Notes under the pieces: generated by a model | Database searches by the model: none | Seen by the model: the letters and a program-made list of their open reading frames with translations, nothing else | What the model was told of the DNA's origin: nothing | Position numbers and translations under genes: made by a program | Virus record (IMG/VR): IMGVR_UViG_3300027759_000289 | Coordinates: 1-31,754 of that record | DNA length: 31,754 nucleotides | Reading direction: 5' to 3' (one strand) | Source: a virus | Shown here: in pieces, positions 1 to 6,269 of the stretch | Layout: every line of letters begins with the position of its first letter | Numbering within the stretch: the first letter of the stretch is position 1

Positions 1-13
1 TCAGATTGTAATA

Positions 14-331
14 TTACATTCTTGAACCTAATCTACTTTCTAAGTCTCTTAATTCATCTCTTTTTGATGTATAAGTTCCAAAGGTGTCATCTTCATCGTG
101 TGCGCCATAACCTTTTTTAAGTCTTGCCATAATTGAACTTGCAACTTCATTTGGTTTTTCAACAATAAACTTAGCTAATGTAATCATTTCGTCATTCCCT
201 TTTTCAGAAAATTCAAAAGTTGCGAATATATCATCAAGAATGCTATTGATTTCTCTTCTATCGTTTTTGTCTTCTTTGATTACACGTCTAACAATACGTG
301 ATAAATCTCTTTCAGTTAATCTATTTCTCAT
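14..331 (-). CDS. Small tagged protein, putative virion cargo
   Basis: Unrecognised 105-residue protein. Residues 1-20 form a basic amphipathic helix (LTERDLSRIVRRVIKE) that ends in I18-K-E20, the same kind of N-terminus seen on about fifteen other proteins here. The remainder is charged, has no membrane segment, and no domain was recognised. The start at 331 is supported because the tag begins at this methionine and the ATATTTAT motif lies 15 nt upstream. By analogy with T4 internal proteins it may be carried in the capsid and cut after E20; that is inference. It is the last complete minus-strand gene at the left edge. Confidence 0.75.
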   Translation of the reverse strand: MRNRLTERDLSRIVRRVIKEDKNDRREINSILDDIFATFEFSEKGNDEMITLAKFIVEKPNEVASSIMARLKKGYGAHDEDDTFGTYTSKRDELRDLESRLGSRM

Positions 332-346
332 AATAATATTTTTATT

Positions 347-354
347 ATAAATAT
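347..354 (-). promoter_or_regulatory. ATATTTAT motif, candidate late promoter
   Basis: Plus-strand ATAAATAT, so ATATTTAT reading toward the gene that starts at 331, 15 nt from its ATG and preceded by GAT. One of a set of such sites listed here; the argument is given under findings. Confidence 0.4.
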
Positions 355-371
355 ATCGTTAATTGAAAAAA

Positions 372-869
372 TTATTTAATCTCAAAAGCACATCTCATAA
401 TTTTTTTTGTTTTAACCGAATCTTCGAAGTTTCCAATAACAACACCATCTTTGATTGTGAATGCGTGTTGTCTGACAAGAACAAAGAATGTTCCTTTAGG
501 GTTTTGTTTGATGAAAGTTCCAACTGTCATTTGTCTTAATTTGGTTTCTCCTTTAATTGTAACATTATAAGACAAAGAATTAATCAATGTAGAACTTTTT
601 CTAACCCCAACAGGATAAACTTTTTTGTAGTTTACAGTCGTTCTATTGTCAGCCATTCTTACAAGTTTACTTACAGTCCCATAAGTTCCTTTTTTTGGTT
701 TTCTACCAAATTTCTCAGCAACGTACTTATGTGCGTTGTCATATGGAATGTCAAATGCCGATGCAAATGCTCTAACGACGCAGTCGGCTCTTTCTGATTT
801 TGCAATCACAGATTCTGAATAACCTTGGATTGCTTTTGATGTGGCTTCGTATGGTAGTTTGTTTTTCAT
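372..869 (-). CDS. Putative papain-like/C39-type cysteine peptidase fold protein
   Basis: 165 residues. A cysteine sits in an early helix (ERADCVVRAFASAF, about residues 26-39), and a histidine follows a hydrophobic strand near the C-terminus (GTFFVLVRQHAFTIKDG, about 125-141), followed by IGNFED. A Cys-helix then strand-His arrangement is typical of C39/papain-like peptidases and of related phage proteins of unknown role. No signal peptide or membrane segment is present. It lacks the [I/L]-x-E tag of its neighbours and has a host-like TATATTTG box just before its start codon. The peptidase assignment rests on motif order only. Confidence 0.55.
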   Translation of the reverse strand: MKNKLPYEATSKAIQGYSESVIAKSERADCVVRAFASAFDIPYDNAHKYVAEKFGRKPKKGTYGTVSKLVRMADNRTTVNYKKVYPVGVRKSSTLINSLSYNVTIKGETKLRQMTVGTFIKQNPKGTFFVLVRQHAFTIKDGVVIGNFEDSVKTKKIMRCAFEIK

Positions 870-873
870 AATA

Positions 874-881
874 CAAATATA
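874..881 (-). promoter_or_regulatory. Host-type -7 box (TATATTTG), nearly leaderless
   Basis: CAAATATA on the plus strand reads TATATTTG toward the gene starting at 869. Only 4 nt separate the box from the ATG, so transcription would begin at or next to the start codon. A TTG lies 16 nt upstream of the box, which is shorter than the usual 19-20. Confidence 0.5.
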
Positions 882-931
882 CGAAAAATATTTAATTCAA
901 AAAAATCTGATAAAATTTTTTATAAAAATGT

Positions 932-961
932 TTGGTGGTTTAAATAAAATAACTATCTTTG
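932..961 (+). promoter_or_regulatory. Bacteroidota-type promoter TTG-N19-TATCTTTG
   Basis: TTG at 932-934, a 19-nt spacer and TATCTTTG at 954-961 match the Bacteroidota primary sigma consensus (TTG about -33, TAnnTTTG about -7). The predicted start near 965 gives a leader of about 35 nt before the plus-strand gene at 1001. Confidence 0.75.
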
Positions 962-1000
962 TATTGTAATCAGTTATTAATCATTTAAAAAATTAAAGTC

Positions 1001-1444
1001 ATGAAAAGTTTGTTTGTAAGTTTCTTGTTTTCCGTTATTAGTTTTATTTCATTTAGTCAGAGTGTTATTCTTGAATATAAGCAATTTAATTCTTTCACCA
1101 GTGATAAAAATTTTAATGTTTTAACACCATCTGAAGTTTTACAGAACAAAGATATTAAAACTTACCAAAGTGAGTTATGTAATATTAAGTATGAAATTAT
1201 GATAAATGAAAAAAAGATTTTAATTTTTAATCATGGGGATTTAGTTGGTTGTGAATATTTGAAATCTTTTGAAAAAACGGATAAAGAAATAAAATTTTCA
1301 TTTTTAACTCAAGATTGGTATGAAACAGAAAAAAAACTTACATCATTTTTGGTAAACCTTAACACACATACAACATTAGTATATAGTAATACCGAAAATG
1401 GTTTGGTTGGTCTTATGATAAATAATATGGGAGTTAGTGAATAA
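1001..1444 (+). CDS. Small secreted protein of unknown function
   Basis: 147 residues with an N-terminal signal peptide: MK, a hydrophobic core of about 15 residues, then FISFSQ with probable cleavage near residue 20. There is no lipobox cysteine. The mature part is mixed alpha/beta-like and unrecognised. The gene lies alone on the plus strand between minus-strand tagged genes and has its own consensus promoter, the usual arrangement of a host-derived 'moron' gene. Its leader carries CATTTAAAA about 20 nt before the ATG, shared with the genes at 2401 and 15429. It probably acts in the periplasm or outside the cell. Confidence 0.8.
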   Translation: MKSLFVSFLFSVISFISFSQSVILEYKQFNSFTSDKNFNVLTPSEVLQNKDIKTYQSELCNIKYEIMINEKKILIFNHGDLVGCEYLKSFEKTDKEIKFSFLTQDWYETEKKLTSFLVNLNTHTTLVYSNTENGLVGLMINNMGVSE

Positions 1445-1481
1445 CTCCCATTTATATTTTATATATTTATTCAATTAAAAA

Positions 1482-2267
1482 TTATTTACCAATTTGCGCT
1501 TTCCAAGTAGACCTTAAACTACCAAGACCGTCACAAAAATAAGAAACAACACTGTCTGCTAAATTTTTGTTCATTTTAGTCAAATTGGCACTCCTAAAAG
1601 CTTGGGAAAAATTTTTGTTCGATGCCACCCTACCAATTTGTTCATTGGGTTTAGATTGAAGTACGTTACTCATAACATAGTGGTATGAAGACATATTTGC
1701 CGATTTCAAATCATCCAAATCTTTTGTAATTGCAGCACTATAAGCTCCGTTACAATTAACAGTATAATTTATACTACCGGGAGTAACGTTGGGGTAAGCA
1801 CTAATACTTAAATCTAATAGGACATAATCTCCACCACTAGTTCCAAATTTTATAGATGAAATCGTTGCCTTTACCGGTGTACCTGTAAACTTACTTGCCA
1901 CTGTATAACTACTACCATAACCAACAGTTAAAAGTTGGTTTCCTGATGGGTCTGTTACTGAAAATTTTTGCCCTTGGGTAACTGCCGGTCCAGGAGCTGT
2001 TGCGGTTTTTGCACTTTTGTCCAAGTTTTCAGGTTTTATTGCGTTTGTCTTAACCCAATCAATGTCTTGTTGTTTGGTTAACTCAGTCCAAGTTTTACCC
2101 TCATCTCTACTAGTGTAGTATTTGTTCCCTTGTACTTTATATTTAATTTTACGACCATCACCTTCCCAATTATAAATTGCCTGTTCTGACAAATATTGTC
2201 TTGATGTAGCGTTTTGATGCATATTAAGTATTCTACTTTTTTCTTCTTCTGAAATTAAAAACTTCAT
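1482..2267 (-). CDS. Tagged protein with KFLISEEEK-type N-terminus
   Basis: About 261 residues, unrecognised. The N-terminus MKFLISEEEKSRILNMH is nearly the same as that of the gene at 4308, and a predicted [L/I]-x-E site (YLSE, then Q) follows about 28 residues in. The start at 2267 is preferred over 2273 because the matching protein also begins MxKFLIS; both remain possible. After the site comes a region rich in Trp, Lys and Asp (about 30-90), then a Gly/Ser/Thr-rich beta-like part and a C-terminal helical part. There is no membrane segment. Suggested role, by inference: virion-packaged protein. Confidence 0.75.
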   Translation of the reverse strand: MKFLISEEEKSRILNMHQNATSRQYLSEQAIYNWEGDGRKIKYKVQGNKYYTSRDEGKTWTELTKQQDIDWVKTNAIKPENLDKSAKTATAPGPAVTQGQKFSVTDPSGNQLLTVGYGSSYTVASKFTGTPVKATISSIKFGTSGGDYVLLDLSISAYPNVTPGSINYTVNCNGAYSAAITKDLDDLKSANMSSYHYVMSNVLQSKPNEQIGRVASNKNFSQAFRSANLTKMNKNLADSVVSYFCDGLGSLRSTWKAQIGK

Positions 2268-2299
2268 AATCATTTTGTTTTATTTTTTATTATTTAAAT

Positions 2300-2307
2300 A
2301 TAAATAT
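2300..2307 (-). promoter_or_regulatory. ATATTTAT motif, candidate late promoter
   Basis: ATATTTAT toward the gene at 2267, 32 nt before the preferred start, within TATATTTATATTT. Confidence 0.35.
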
Positions 2308-2362
2308 AGAGTTGAATAAAAAAAAAAACTAATAAAGTTTTTTTTGGTTTAATTTTTATGTG

Positions 2363-2370
2363 TATATTTG
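2363..2370 (+). promoter_or_regulatory. Host-type -7 box TATATTTG
   Basis: TATATTTG ends 30 nt before the ATG at 2401. A TTG at 2344-2346 gives a 16-nt spacer, shorter than the usual 19, so the -33 part is weak. Confidence 0.55.
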
Positions 2371-2400
2371 TAGAAATAATCATTTAAAAAAATAAACCTC

Positions 2401-2817
2401 ATGAAAACACTACTTTTAACATTCGGTCTTTTATTGTCCACTTTAAGTTTTTCTCAAAAAATTATAATTCATGTTTTTGAAAAACAAGAAATGGTTTGTG
2501 AAAGAAAAACAACTTTGGATTCTGTCTATTCAAGTCCTGATTATAGTTATGATGTTGATTCCACTTATACACGTTACGTGTTAGATTTGGATGAAAAAAC
2601 TTCTACATACTTTGTTAATAATGTAGAAAAAAGTGTTCTTCCAATTGAATACGAAGATTTTGGTGATGATGTTTTAAAAGTTAGTATTCTTGAATATGGT
2701 TTTGATTATGGTTTGTTGGTGAATACAAAAGATGAATCCGTAATGTGGTATTGGTTTACTGATTACATGACAACTGTGAAGAAAATTTCAAAGTGTCGTT
2801 TTGAAAAAGCCTCTTAA
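2401..2817 (+). CDS. Small secreted protein of unknown function
   Basis: 138 residues with a clear signal peptide (MK, a leucine-rich core, then LSFSQ; cleavage near residue 19). The mature part is acidic, rich in Asp, Tyr and Val, and probably beta-rich, with cysteines at about 33 and 132. It resembles the gene at 1001 in size, signal peptide, promoter and CATTTAAAA leader, but the mature sequences are not clearly homologous. It is bounded by its own promoter and by a two-way terminator at 2821-2850, so it is a self-contained unit within a minus-strand region. Confidence 0.8.
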   Translation: MKTLLLTFGLLLSTLSFSQKIIIHVFEKQEMVCERKTTLDSVYSSPDYSYDVDSTYTRYVLDLDEKTSTYFVNNVEKSVLPIEYEDFGDDVLKVSILEYGFDYGLLVNTKDESVMWYWFTDYMTTVKKISKCRFEKAS

Positions 2818-2820
2818 TAA

Positions 2821-2850
2821 AAAAACCCCGTCTTTTCAGGTGGGGTTTTT
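2821..2850. terminator. Bidirectional intrinsic terminator
   Basis: AAAAACCCC and GGGGTTTTT flank a short loop between two convergent genes (ends at 2817 and 2859). There is a U-run in both directions, so it can stop transcription from either side. Confidence 0.8.
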
Positions 2851-2858
2851 AATTTGTA

Positions 2859-3266
2859 TTATTTTTGACTTGGTGTCGATTTTTTATAATTTTGAACATT
2901 ATTGTTCATTTCAGTTAATTTAGTTTTTAGTGCGTCCATGAATTTTTCTGTTTGACCTGCAACCCTAAAGTTTCCTTGTAATCCATTTCCACCCATAAAT
3001 ATTGAAACCATCTCATCAATATTTGTAGAAACGTTGGAAGTGCCTTTGAGCCCTCTCAGATTTCCGTCTGGCATTTTTGATGCCCCTGTTAAATAAACAT
3101 AATCTTGATTTGCATCATATCTTATACTAACAGTAATATTACCATATGATAATTGGATAGTGGATGGTTTTTTTACTGCGGTATTAGGAGTTGGTGCCTG
3201 CTCATTAATAACACGTCTAACAATACGTGCTAAGTCTGATTCTGTAAGTCTTATAATTCTTTTCAT
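2859..3266 (-). CDS. Tagged protein with RLTESDL-type N-terminus
   Basis: 135 residues. The N-terminus RIIRLTESDLARIVRRVINE is the fullest form of the shared tag. It ends in I20-N-E22 and is followed by Q, the commonest P1' residue in the set together with S. The rest is a small beta-rich domain (about 36-110) and a polar Lys/Ser/Gln tail, none of it recognised. It is 24 nt downstream of the tagged gene at 3291-3827, with which it probably shares a transcript. Suggested role: head-packaged protein cleaved after E22 (inference). Confidence 0.78.
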   Translation of the reverse strand: MKRIIRLTESDLARIVRRVINEQAPTPNTAVKKPSTIQLSYGNITVSIRYDANQDYVYLTGASKMPDGNLRGLKGTSNVSTNIDEMVSIFMGGNGLQGNFRVAGQTEKFMDALKTKLTEMNNNVQNYKKSTPSQK

Positions 3267-3290
3267 TTTTTTTGTTTTTTATTTATTTTA

Positions 3291-3827
3291 TTATTTTTGA
3301 GTTGGGATATATTCTTTTCCTTTTTTTATTAAAATCCCTCCCATGCTTTGAGTTGTTGTATCAGAAAATTTAGTTACAATTCCTGTTGTGTGAATCCCTA
3401 ATTTTGGTGTTGCTGAACCAACTATCAAAGTTCCTGTTAAATAAGCGAATCCATCTCCACCTATTACAAATTTTTGAGCCCCAGTTGGTCTTAGTGTTCC
3501 TTCACCAGCGGTTCCACCCAATTCTATACTAACCAATTTATATGGTAAATAAGATGGGTTTTTAGTTATTTCTTTTACGGTGTCACGACTACTATTATCT
3601 AAAATTCGAAAAGTTGTTAGATAATCCGATTTAGCATAAGCCTCTTTTGCTGGAACATCTACAGTTGCACCTTGTTGATTTTTTATTTTCTTATAAGGTA
3701 TAAAAATTTCAGGAGAGTTAGTGCTTTCTTCCATCAAAAAATGTCTTGATTTTTCTTCAATTATTCTATTTTCCAACATCAAGTTTGATTGTTGCATGTG
3801 TCTAATTTTGCTATAACTTCTATTCAT
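3291..3827 (-). CDS. Hypothetical tagged-like protein
   Basis: About 178 residues from the methionine at 3827 (MNRSYSKIRHMQQSN). An in-frame extension reaches 3887, but its first bases lie inside the terminator hairpin at 3866-3893, and the ATATTTAT motif sits 18 nt before 3827, so the shorter form is preferred. The first 35 residues are helical and charged and contain two possible [L/I]-x-E sites (RIIEE and FLMEE, the latter followed by S). The remainder is Gly/Thr-rich and beta-like, and unrecognised. Confidence 0.7.
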   Translation of the reverse strand: MNRSYSKIRHMQQSNLMLENRIIEEKSRHFLMEESTNSPEIFIPYKKIKNQQGATVDVPAKEAYAKSDYLTTFRILDNSSRDTVKEITKNPSYLPYKLVSIELGGTAGEGTLRPTGAQKFVIGGDGFAYLTGTLIVGSATPKLGIHTTGIVTKFSDTTTQSMGGILIKKGKEYIPTQK

Positions 3828-3845
3828 AATTTTATTATTTAATAT

Positions 3846-3853
3846 ATAAATAT
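3846..3853 (-). promoter_or_regulatory. ATATTTAT motif, candidate late promoter
   Basis: ATATTTAT toward the gene at 3827, 18 nt from its ATG, immediately downstream of the 3866-3893 terminator. This is the expected place for a promoter of a new transcription unit. Confidence 0.45.
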
Positions 3854-3865
3854 ACCAACAAACAA

Positions 3866-3893
3866 AAAAAGGTGTTGTTTCCAACACCTTTTA
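3866..3893. terminator. Intrinsic terminator after the tRNA cluster
   Basis: AAGGTGTTG and CAACACCTT pair around a TTTC loop, with A- and T-runs on both sides. On the minus strand it lies directly downstream of the tRNA-like gene and would end the tRNA transcript. Confidence 0.85.
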
Positions 3894-3901
3894 ATTTTGA
3901 T

Positions 3902-3971
3902 AAGTCGCAACGGGATTCAAACCTGTGACACGTCCATAAATGGATTGCTCTACCAACTGAGCTATGCGACT
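3902..3971 (-). tRNA. tRNA-like gene with a 4-nt anticodon loop
   Basis: Acceptor AGTCGCA/TGCGACT pairs perfectly. T8-A9 and the D-arm GCTC-AGTTGGTA-GAGC are canonical, and the T-arm ACAGG-TTTGAAT-CCCGT has the usual 7-nt loop with one A-C mismatch. Between the D- and T-arms there are 20 nt rather than about 23. The only anticodon stem available is ATCCA/TGGAC (first pair mismatched), closing a loop of TTTA, so no normal 7-nt anticodon loop can form and the amino acid cannot be assigned. It is 70 nt long and ends in a T discriminator with no encoded CCA. It could be a decayed tRNA, a tRNA mimic, or a 3-nt sequencing deletion. Confidence 0.75.
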
Positions 3972-3996
3972 TATACCATCTATTAACCTACCTTAA

Positions 3997-4122
3997 TTAT
4001 AATTCATTTAATTCTGAAGATAAAGCTTCTTTTTCTTCATATTCAAAAAATTCTTTCATGTATTGAAAATAATCTTCTGAGTTAATAAAATCATAATGTT
4101 GTTGTTCAAATATTTCTTCCAT
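3997..4122 (-). CDS. Small acidic ORF between the tRNA genes
   Basis: 41 codons starting MEEIFEQQHYDFINSEDYF and ending SSELNEL. It is strongly acidic and aromatic and predicted helical. It fills the space between the two tRNA genes on the same strand, 18 nt from the tRNA-Arg gene. No family is recognised; its amino-acid composition looks protein-like, but size alone makes it uncertain. Confidence 0.5.
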   Translation of the reverse strand: MEEIFEQQHYDFINSEDYFQYMKEFFEYEEKEALSSELNEL

Positions 4123-4139
4123 AATTATTTTTTTTTTGT

Positions 4140-4210
4140 AGTCCCATCAGGGTTCGAACCTGAAAGATTTCTTTAGAAGAGAAATATGTTATCCAATTAC
4201 ATCATGGGAC
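4140..4210 (-). tRNA. tRNA-Arg (anticodon TCT)
   Basis: Acceptor GTCCCAT/ATGGGAC, anticodon stem TTTCT/AGAAA with loop CTTCTAA (anticodon TCT, reading AGA), and T-arm TCAGG-TTCGAAC-CCTGA are all well paired. The D-stem (ATGT/ACAT) is weak but present. The discriminator is T and no CCA is encoded. AGA is a frequent arginine codon in this AT-rich DNA, which suits a phage supplement tRNA. A TATATTTG box lies 21 nt upstream. Confidence 0.88.
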
Positions 4211-4231
4211 CATTTCAATTAATTTATATTA

Positions 4232-4239
4232 CAAATATA
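4232..4239 (-). promoter_or_regulatory. Host-type -7 box (TATATTTG) for the tRNA cluster
   Basis: CAAATATA on the plus strand, upstream of the tRNA-Arg 5' end and downstream of the 4257-4287 terminator. No TTG is seen at the expected spacing. Confidence 0.5.
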
Positions 4240-4256
4240 TAAAACTTTGTTTAAAT

Positions 4257-4287
4257 AAAAAACCCCCCAATTAAAAAAAGGAGGGTT
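4257..4287 (-). terminator. Intrinsic terminator of the 5460-4308 gene run
   Basis: AACCCTCC pairs with GGGGGGTT (one G-U) on the minus strand and is followed by a T-run. It begins about 20 nt after the stop codon of the gene at 4308. Confidence 0.8.
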
Positions 4288-4307
4288 AATTAAATTTTAT
4301 TTAATCT

Positions 4308-4898
4308 TTATAACCCAGATTGTGTTTTTTCAACTGTTTTATTTCCTGTCGCACTTGTCATTTTATATTTACTGTTTTGAACATCACCTTGTTGGTCGTA
4401 TTTGGTTACTTGTTTATATTTTGAACCATCGTCCGCAGTACCTTTAGTAACTTGTCTTCCTTTTTTACCTTTAGGATTTAATATCTGACTTACTGCTCTT
4501 TTTGCCTCTTCTTCAGTATTATATCCATTCCCACCATTTGTGGATAAAAGTGTATTTTCTTTTGGTATACCCATACCGTTGTTTCCCCACGAGCTGGCAA
4601 CATAGAATTTACCACCAAGGTATGAAGTCAATCCTTCACCACAAGTATCACCACTAACAGGGAACCATTTCATATAGTTCAGGTTTCCTTGTTTTTCATA
4701 CCTACATGCGGTTTTATTTAATTTTACGATATATATATCTTGACCATAAAAATCATTATCTAAACAATCATTGGGGTTAATACATTTATATGGTCCAGAT
4801 ACTTTTACTGATTGTTCGTTGAGTATGGGTTTTTTAAATTCTTCATGTAGATTTAAAATTCTTATTTTTTCTTCTTCACTAATAAGAAACTTTCTCAT
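4308..4898 (-). CDS. Tagged protein with KFLISEEEK-type N-terminus
   Basis: About 196 residues, unrecognised. MRKFLISEEEKIRILNLHEE matches the N-terminus of the gene at 1482. A predicted cleavage site, L26-N-E28 followed by Q, comes after a Pro-containing linker. The start at 4898 is chosen because it falls just after the upstream gene's stop and begins the conserved tag; an in-frame methionine at 4910 would overlap that gene. The body contains a cysteine pair (CINPNDC) and Trp/Gly/Asn-rich beta-like sequence, then a polar Lys/Gly/Gln/Thr tail from about residue 145. Probably last in an operon with 4900, 5209 and perhaps 5482. Confidence 0.77.
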   Translation of the reverse strand: MRKFLISEEEKIRILNLHEEFKKPILNEQSVKVSGPYKCINPNDCLDNDFYGQDIYIVKLNKTACRYEKQGNLNYMKWFPVSGDTCGEGLTSYLGGKFYVASSWGNNGMGIPKENTLLSTNGGNGYNTEEEAKRAVSQILNPKGKKGRQVTKGTADDGSKYKQVTKYDQQGDVQNSKYKMTSATGNKTVEKTQSGL

Positions 4899-4899
4899 A

Positions 4900-5199
4900 T
4901 TACATTCCAATAATTAATTCATCAGGATTAAATCCTCTTGAGCCTTTAATTTTATCTTCCATTTCATCATACATATATGATTTAACAACAGCCAAAATTG
5001 ATTGTTCTGATTGAGCAATTTTTGTTTCCATCCAATCTTCCAACTGCTCACCTTCTTCCATCATTTCCCACATTTTATGTGCCAACGTTGCAATTGTAAA
5101 AAGTTGTTGTTTTGCCATGTAAGAACCTCCTTCATGGTTTTCTTTAAGTTGTTTTACAACCTCTTCAAGTTGTTCTTCTGTTATAATGATTCTTCCCAT
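4900..5199 (-). CDS. Small acidic helical tagged protein
   Basis: 99 residues. The N-terminus GRIIITEEQLEEVVKQLKE ends in L18-K-E20. The rest is strongly helical and acidic, with many methionines (LAHKMWEMMEEGEQLEDWME). It resembles small conserved phage proteins I have seen in marine phage genomes, but I know no function. It is followed at once by the gene at 4308, whose ATG starts 1 nt after its TAA, so the two are probably translationally coupled. Confidence 0.75.
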   Translation of the reverse strand: MGRIIITEEQLEEVVKQLKENHEGGSYMAKQQLFTIATLAHKMWEMMEEGEQLEDWMETKIAQSEQSILAVVKSYMYDEMEDKIKGSRGFNPDELIIGM

Positions 5200-5208
5200 A
5201 CAATTTTT

Positions 5209-5460
5209 TTATCTCAACTTTCTTTTTAATTCATCAATTATATTTTCTAACCTTCTAACTTGATGTTTAACCAAATCTTTGGCTTCCTCAATTTTTCTTG
5301 AATCCCCTCTTTTTGTTGCGGCATCTAATTCATCTAAAGAGCCAGATACTCTTCTACATGTCCCTCTGAAATCTTCAGCAACTTGATTTATACTTTCGTT
5401 AATTGTTCTTTTAACAATTTTATTTAAATCAGATTCACTTAGTCTAACTATTTTTTTCAT
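5209..5460 (-). CDS. Small tagged coiled-coil protein
   Basis: 83 residues, almost wholly helical. The tag KKIVRLSESDLNKIVKRTINE ends in I20-N-E22 followed by S. After cleavage a basic, coiled-coil-like fragment of about 61 residues would remain, ending in DELKRKLR. Small basic helical products of this kind recall T4 internal head proteins, but no homology is claimed. It lies 9 nt upstream of the gene at 4900. Confidence 0.75.
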   Translation of the reverse strand: MKKIVRLSESDLNKIVKRTINESINQVAEDFRGTCRRVSGSLDELDAATKRGDSRKIEEAKDLVKHQVRRLENIIDELKRKLR

Positions 5461-5481
5461 TTTAATATATTAATTTATTTA

Positions 5482-5850
5482 TCACCAGGTTCTGCAAGCC
5501 CAATATCTTGGTTTCCATCTTGGGCCAGGATTATCGCAATTGTGTCTTGCTCTAAATGAACGTCTCCTTTCAGGATTGTTCTTTTTAATCACCATTCGTT
5601 TTCCTTTTGCTGATTTTCCACCAAACCCAAAGTTCACTTTAACAACCTTTCCTTTGTCGTTTTTAACGTATACCTTGAACTTTTTGATGTCCCCTTGCAT
5701 AATCTTACCAAGTTGTACTTTTCGTCCCTGATACTCCGCCTCATGTAGCAAGTTTATTTCTTCAACATTTCCGTAAATGTCTTCATAAATAAAATCCTGA
5801 TGGAATGATTCTTCAATTAAAATTTTTTTAATTATTGATTCTATATTCAT
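5482..5850 (-). CDS. Tagged basic protein with FRARHNC...W C-terminal motif
   Basis: 122 residues from the methionine at 5850 (MNIESIIKKILIEE, then S). An in-frame extension to 5958 is rejected because it reads back through the terminator at 5872-5897, and ATATTTAT lies 4 nt before 5850. The C-terminal 50 residues are very basic and end with FRARHNCDNPGPRWKPRYW and ACRTW. That Arg/Trp/Cys-rich ending looks familiar from conserved phage proteins of T4-like marine and gut phages, but I cannot name the protein firmly. It may bind nucleic acid or be part of the head core; both are inferences. Confidence 0.75.
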   Translation of the reverse strand: MNIESIIKKILIEESFHQDFIYEDIYGNVEEINLLHEAEYQGRKVQLGKIMQGDIKKFKVYVKNDKGKVVKVNFGFGGKSAKGKRMVIKKNNPERRRSFRARHNCDNPGPRWKPRYWACRTW

Positions 5851-5854
5851 AACA

Positions 5855-5862
5855 ATAAATAT
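5855..5862 (-). promoter_or_regulatory. ATATTTAT motif, candidate late promoter
   Basis: ATATTTAT toward the gene at 5850, only 4 nt from the ATG and just downstream of the terminator at 5872-5897. Confidence 0.45.
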
Positions 5863-5871
5863 ATCATTAAT

Positions 5872-5897
5872 AAAAAAAGGTGAAGTCTCCTTCACCT
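5872..5897 (-). terminator. Intrinsic terminator after the gene at 5964
   Basis: AGGTGAA and TTCACCT pair around GGAGAC on the minus strand, followed by a run of seven T. It separates the 6230-5964 unit from the tagged gene at 5482. Confidence 0.85.
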
Positions 5898-5963
5898 TAA
5901 TTTTGGGTCGACACGGTTCGTGCCAACATCTCTCCACCACTTTGTTTTTATAGAACAAAGAAA
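5898..5963 (-). other. Non-coding leader/trailer with hairpins
   Basis: A GC-richer stretch between the gene at 5964 and its terminator. On the minus strand CTTTGTT/AACAAAG can pair around a 7-nt loop (about 5939-5959), and GGCAC/GTGTC around GAACC (about 5911-5925). With the terminator this makes three hairpins in a row. It may be a structured 3' UTR or a small RNA; no family is recognised. Confidence 0.35.
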
Positions 5964-6230
5964 CTACCCCTCCAATTTAGATTTTGCAACAACAACTTCA
6001 GCCATGGTTATGTCCTTGTTGGTCCCCAAAACTAATGACTCTTTTAACATATTAAAGGGAATATGTATCAAGAAATCCTTCCCATTAAAAGTTGAAAAGT
6101 CTTCTTTAAGAGTCAGTGATGAGTGAATCATGTTTAAGAATATTTTAAACTGAATCTCATCAACAAAAGTTTCATTTAACAGTTCCCCGTGCTTAGGGTG
6201 AACAAGTAGTATATTTTTAATTGTTGCCAT
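5964..6230 (-). CDS. Hypothetical protein
   Basis: 88 residues without a membrane segment, signal peptide or the N-terminal tag. The sequence alternates short hydrophobic strands and helices (NILLVHPKHGELLNE, then FNMLKESLVLG). No family is recognised. It has a host-type promoter (TTG-N20-TATATTTG) reaching into the end of the upstream gene and a strong terminator downstream, so it is probably an independently expressed, perhaps early, gene. Confidence 0.65.
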   Translation of the reverse strand: MATIKNILLVHPKHGELLNETFVDEIQFKIFLNMIHSSLTLKEDFSTFNGKDFLIHIPFNMLKESLVLGTNKDITMAEVVVAKSKLEG

Positions 6231-6238
6231 ATCTTCTA

Positions 6239-6269
6239 CAAATATAAAAATAATATTTCAATATTACAA
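6239..6269 (-). promoter_or_regulatory. Bacteroidota-type promoter TTG-N20-TATATTTG
   Basis: On the minus strand TTG (plus 6267-6269) and TATATTTG (plus 6239-6246) have a 20-nt spacer. The box ends 8 nt before the ATG at 6230, so the leader is only a few nucleotides. Confidence 0.6.

Noticed and set aside
5851-5958. N-terminal extension of the gene at 5482
   Set aside because: It reads through an intrinsic terminator, and the conserved tag begins at 5850.
5898-5963. A tRNA or tmRNA 3' end on the plus strand (GGTTCG and a CCACCA-like ending)
   Set aside because: The T-stem does not pair, the loop has the wrong length and no acceptor partner exists; minus-strand hairpins explain the sequence better.
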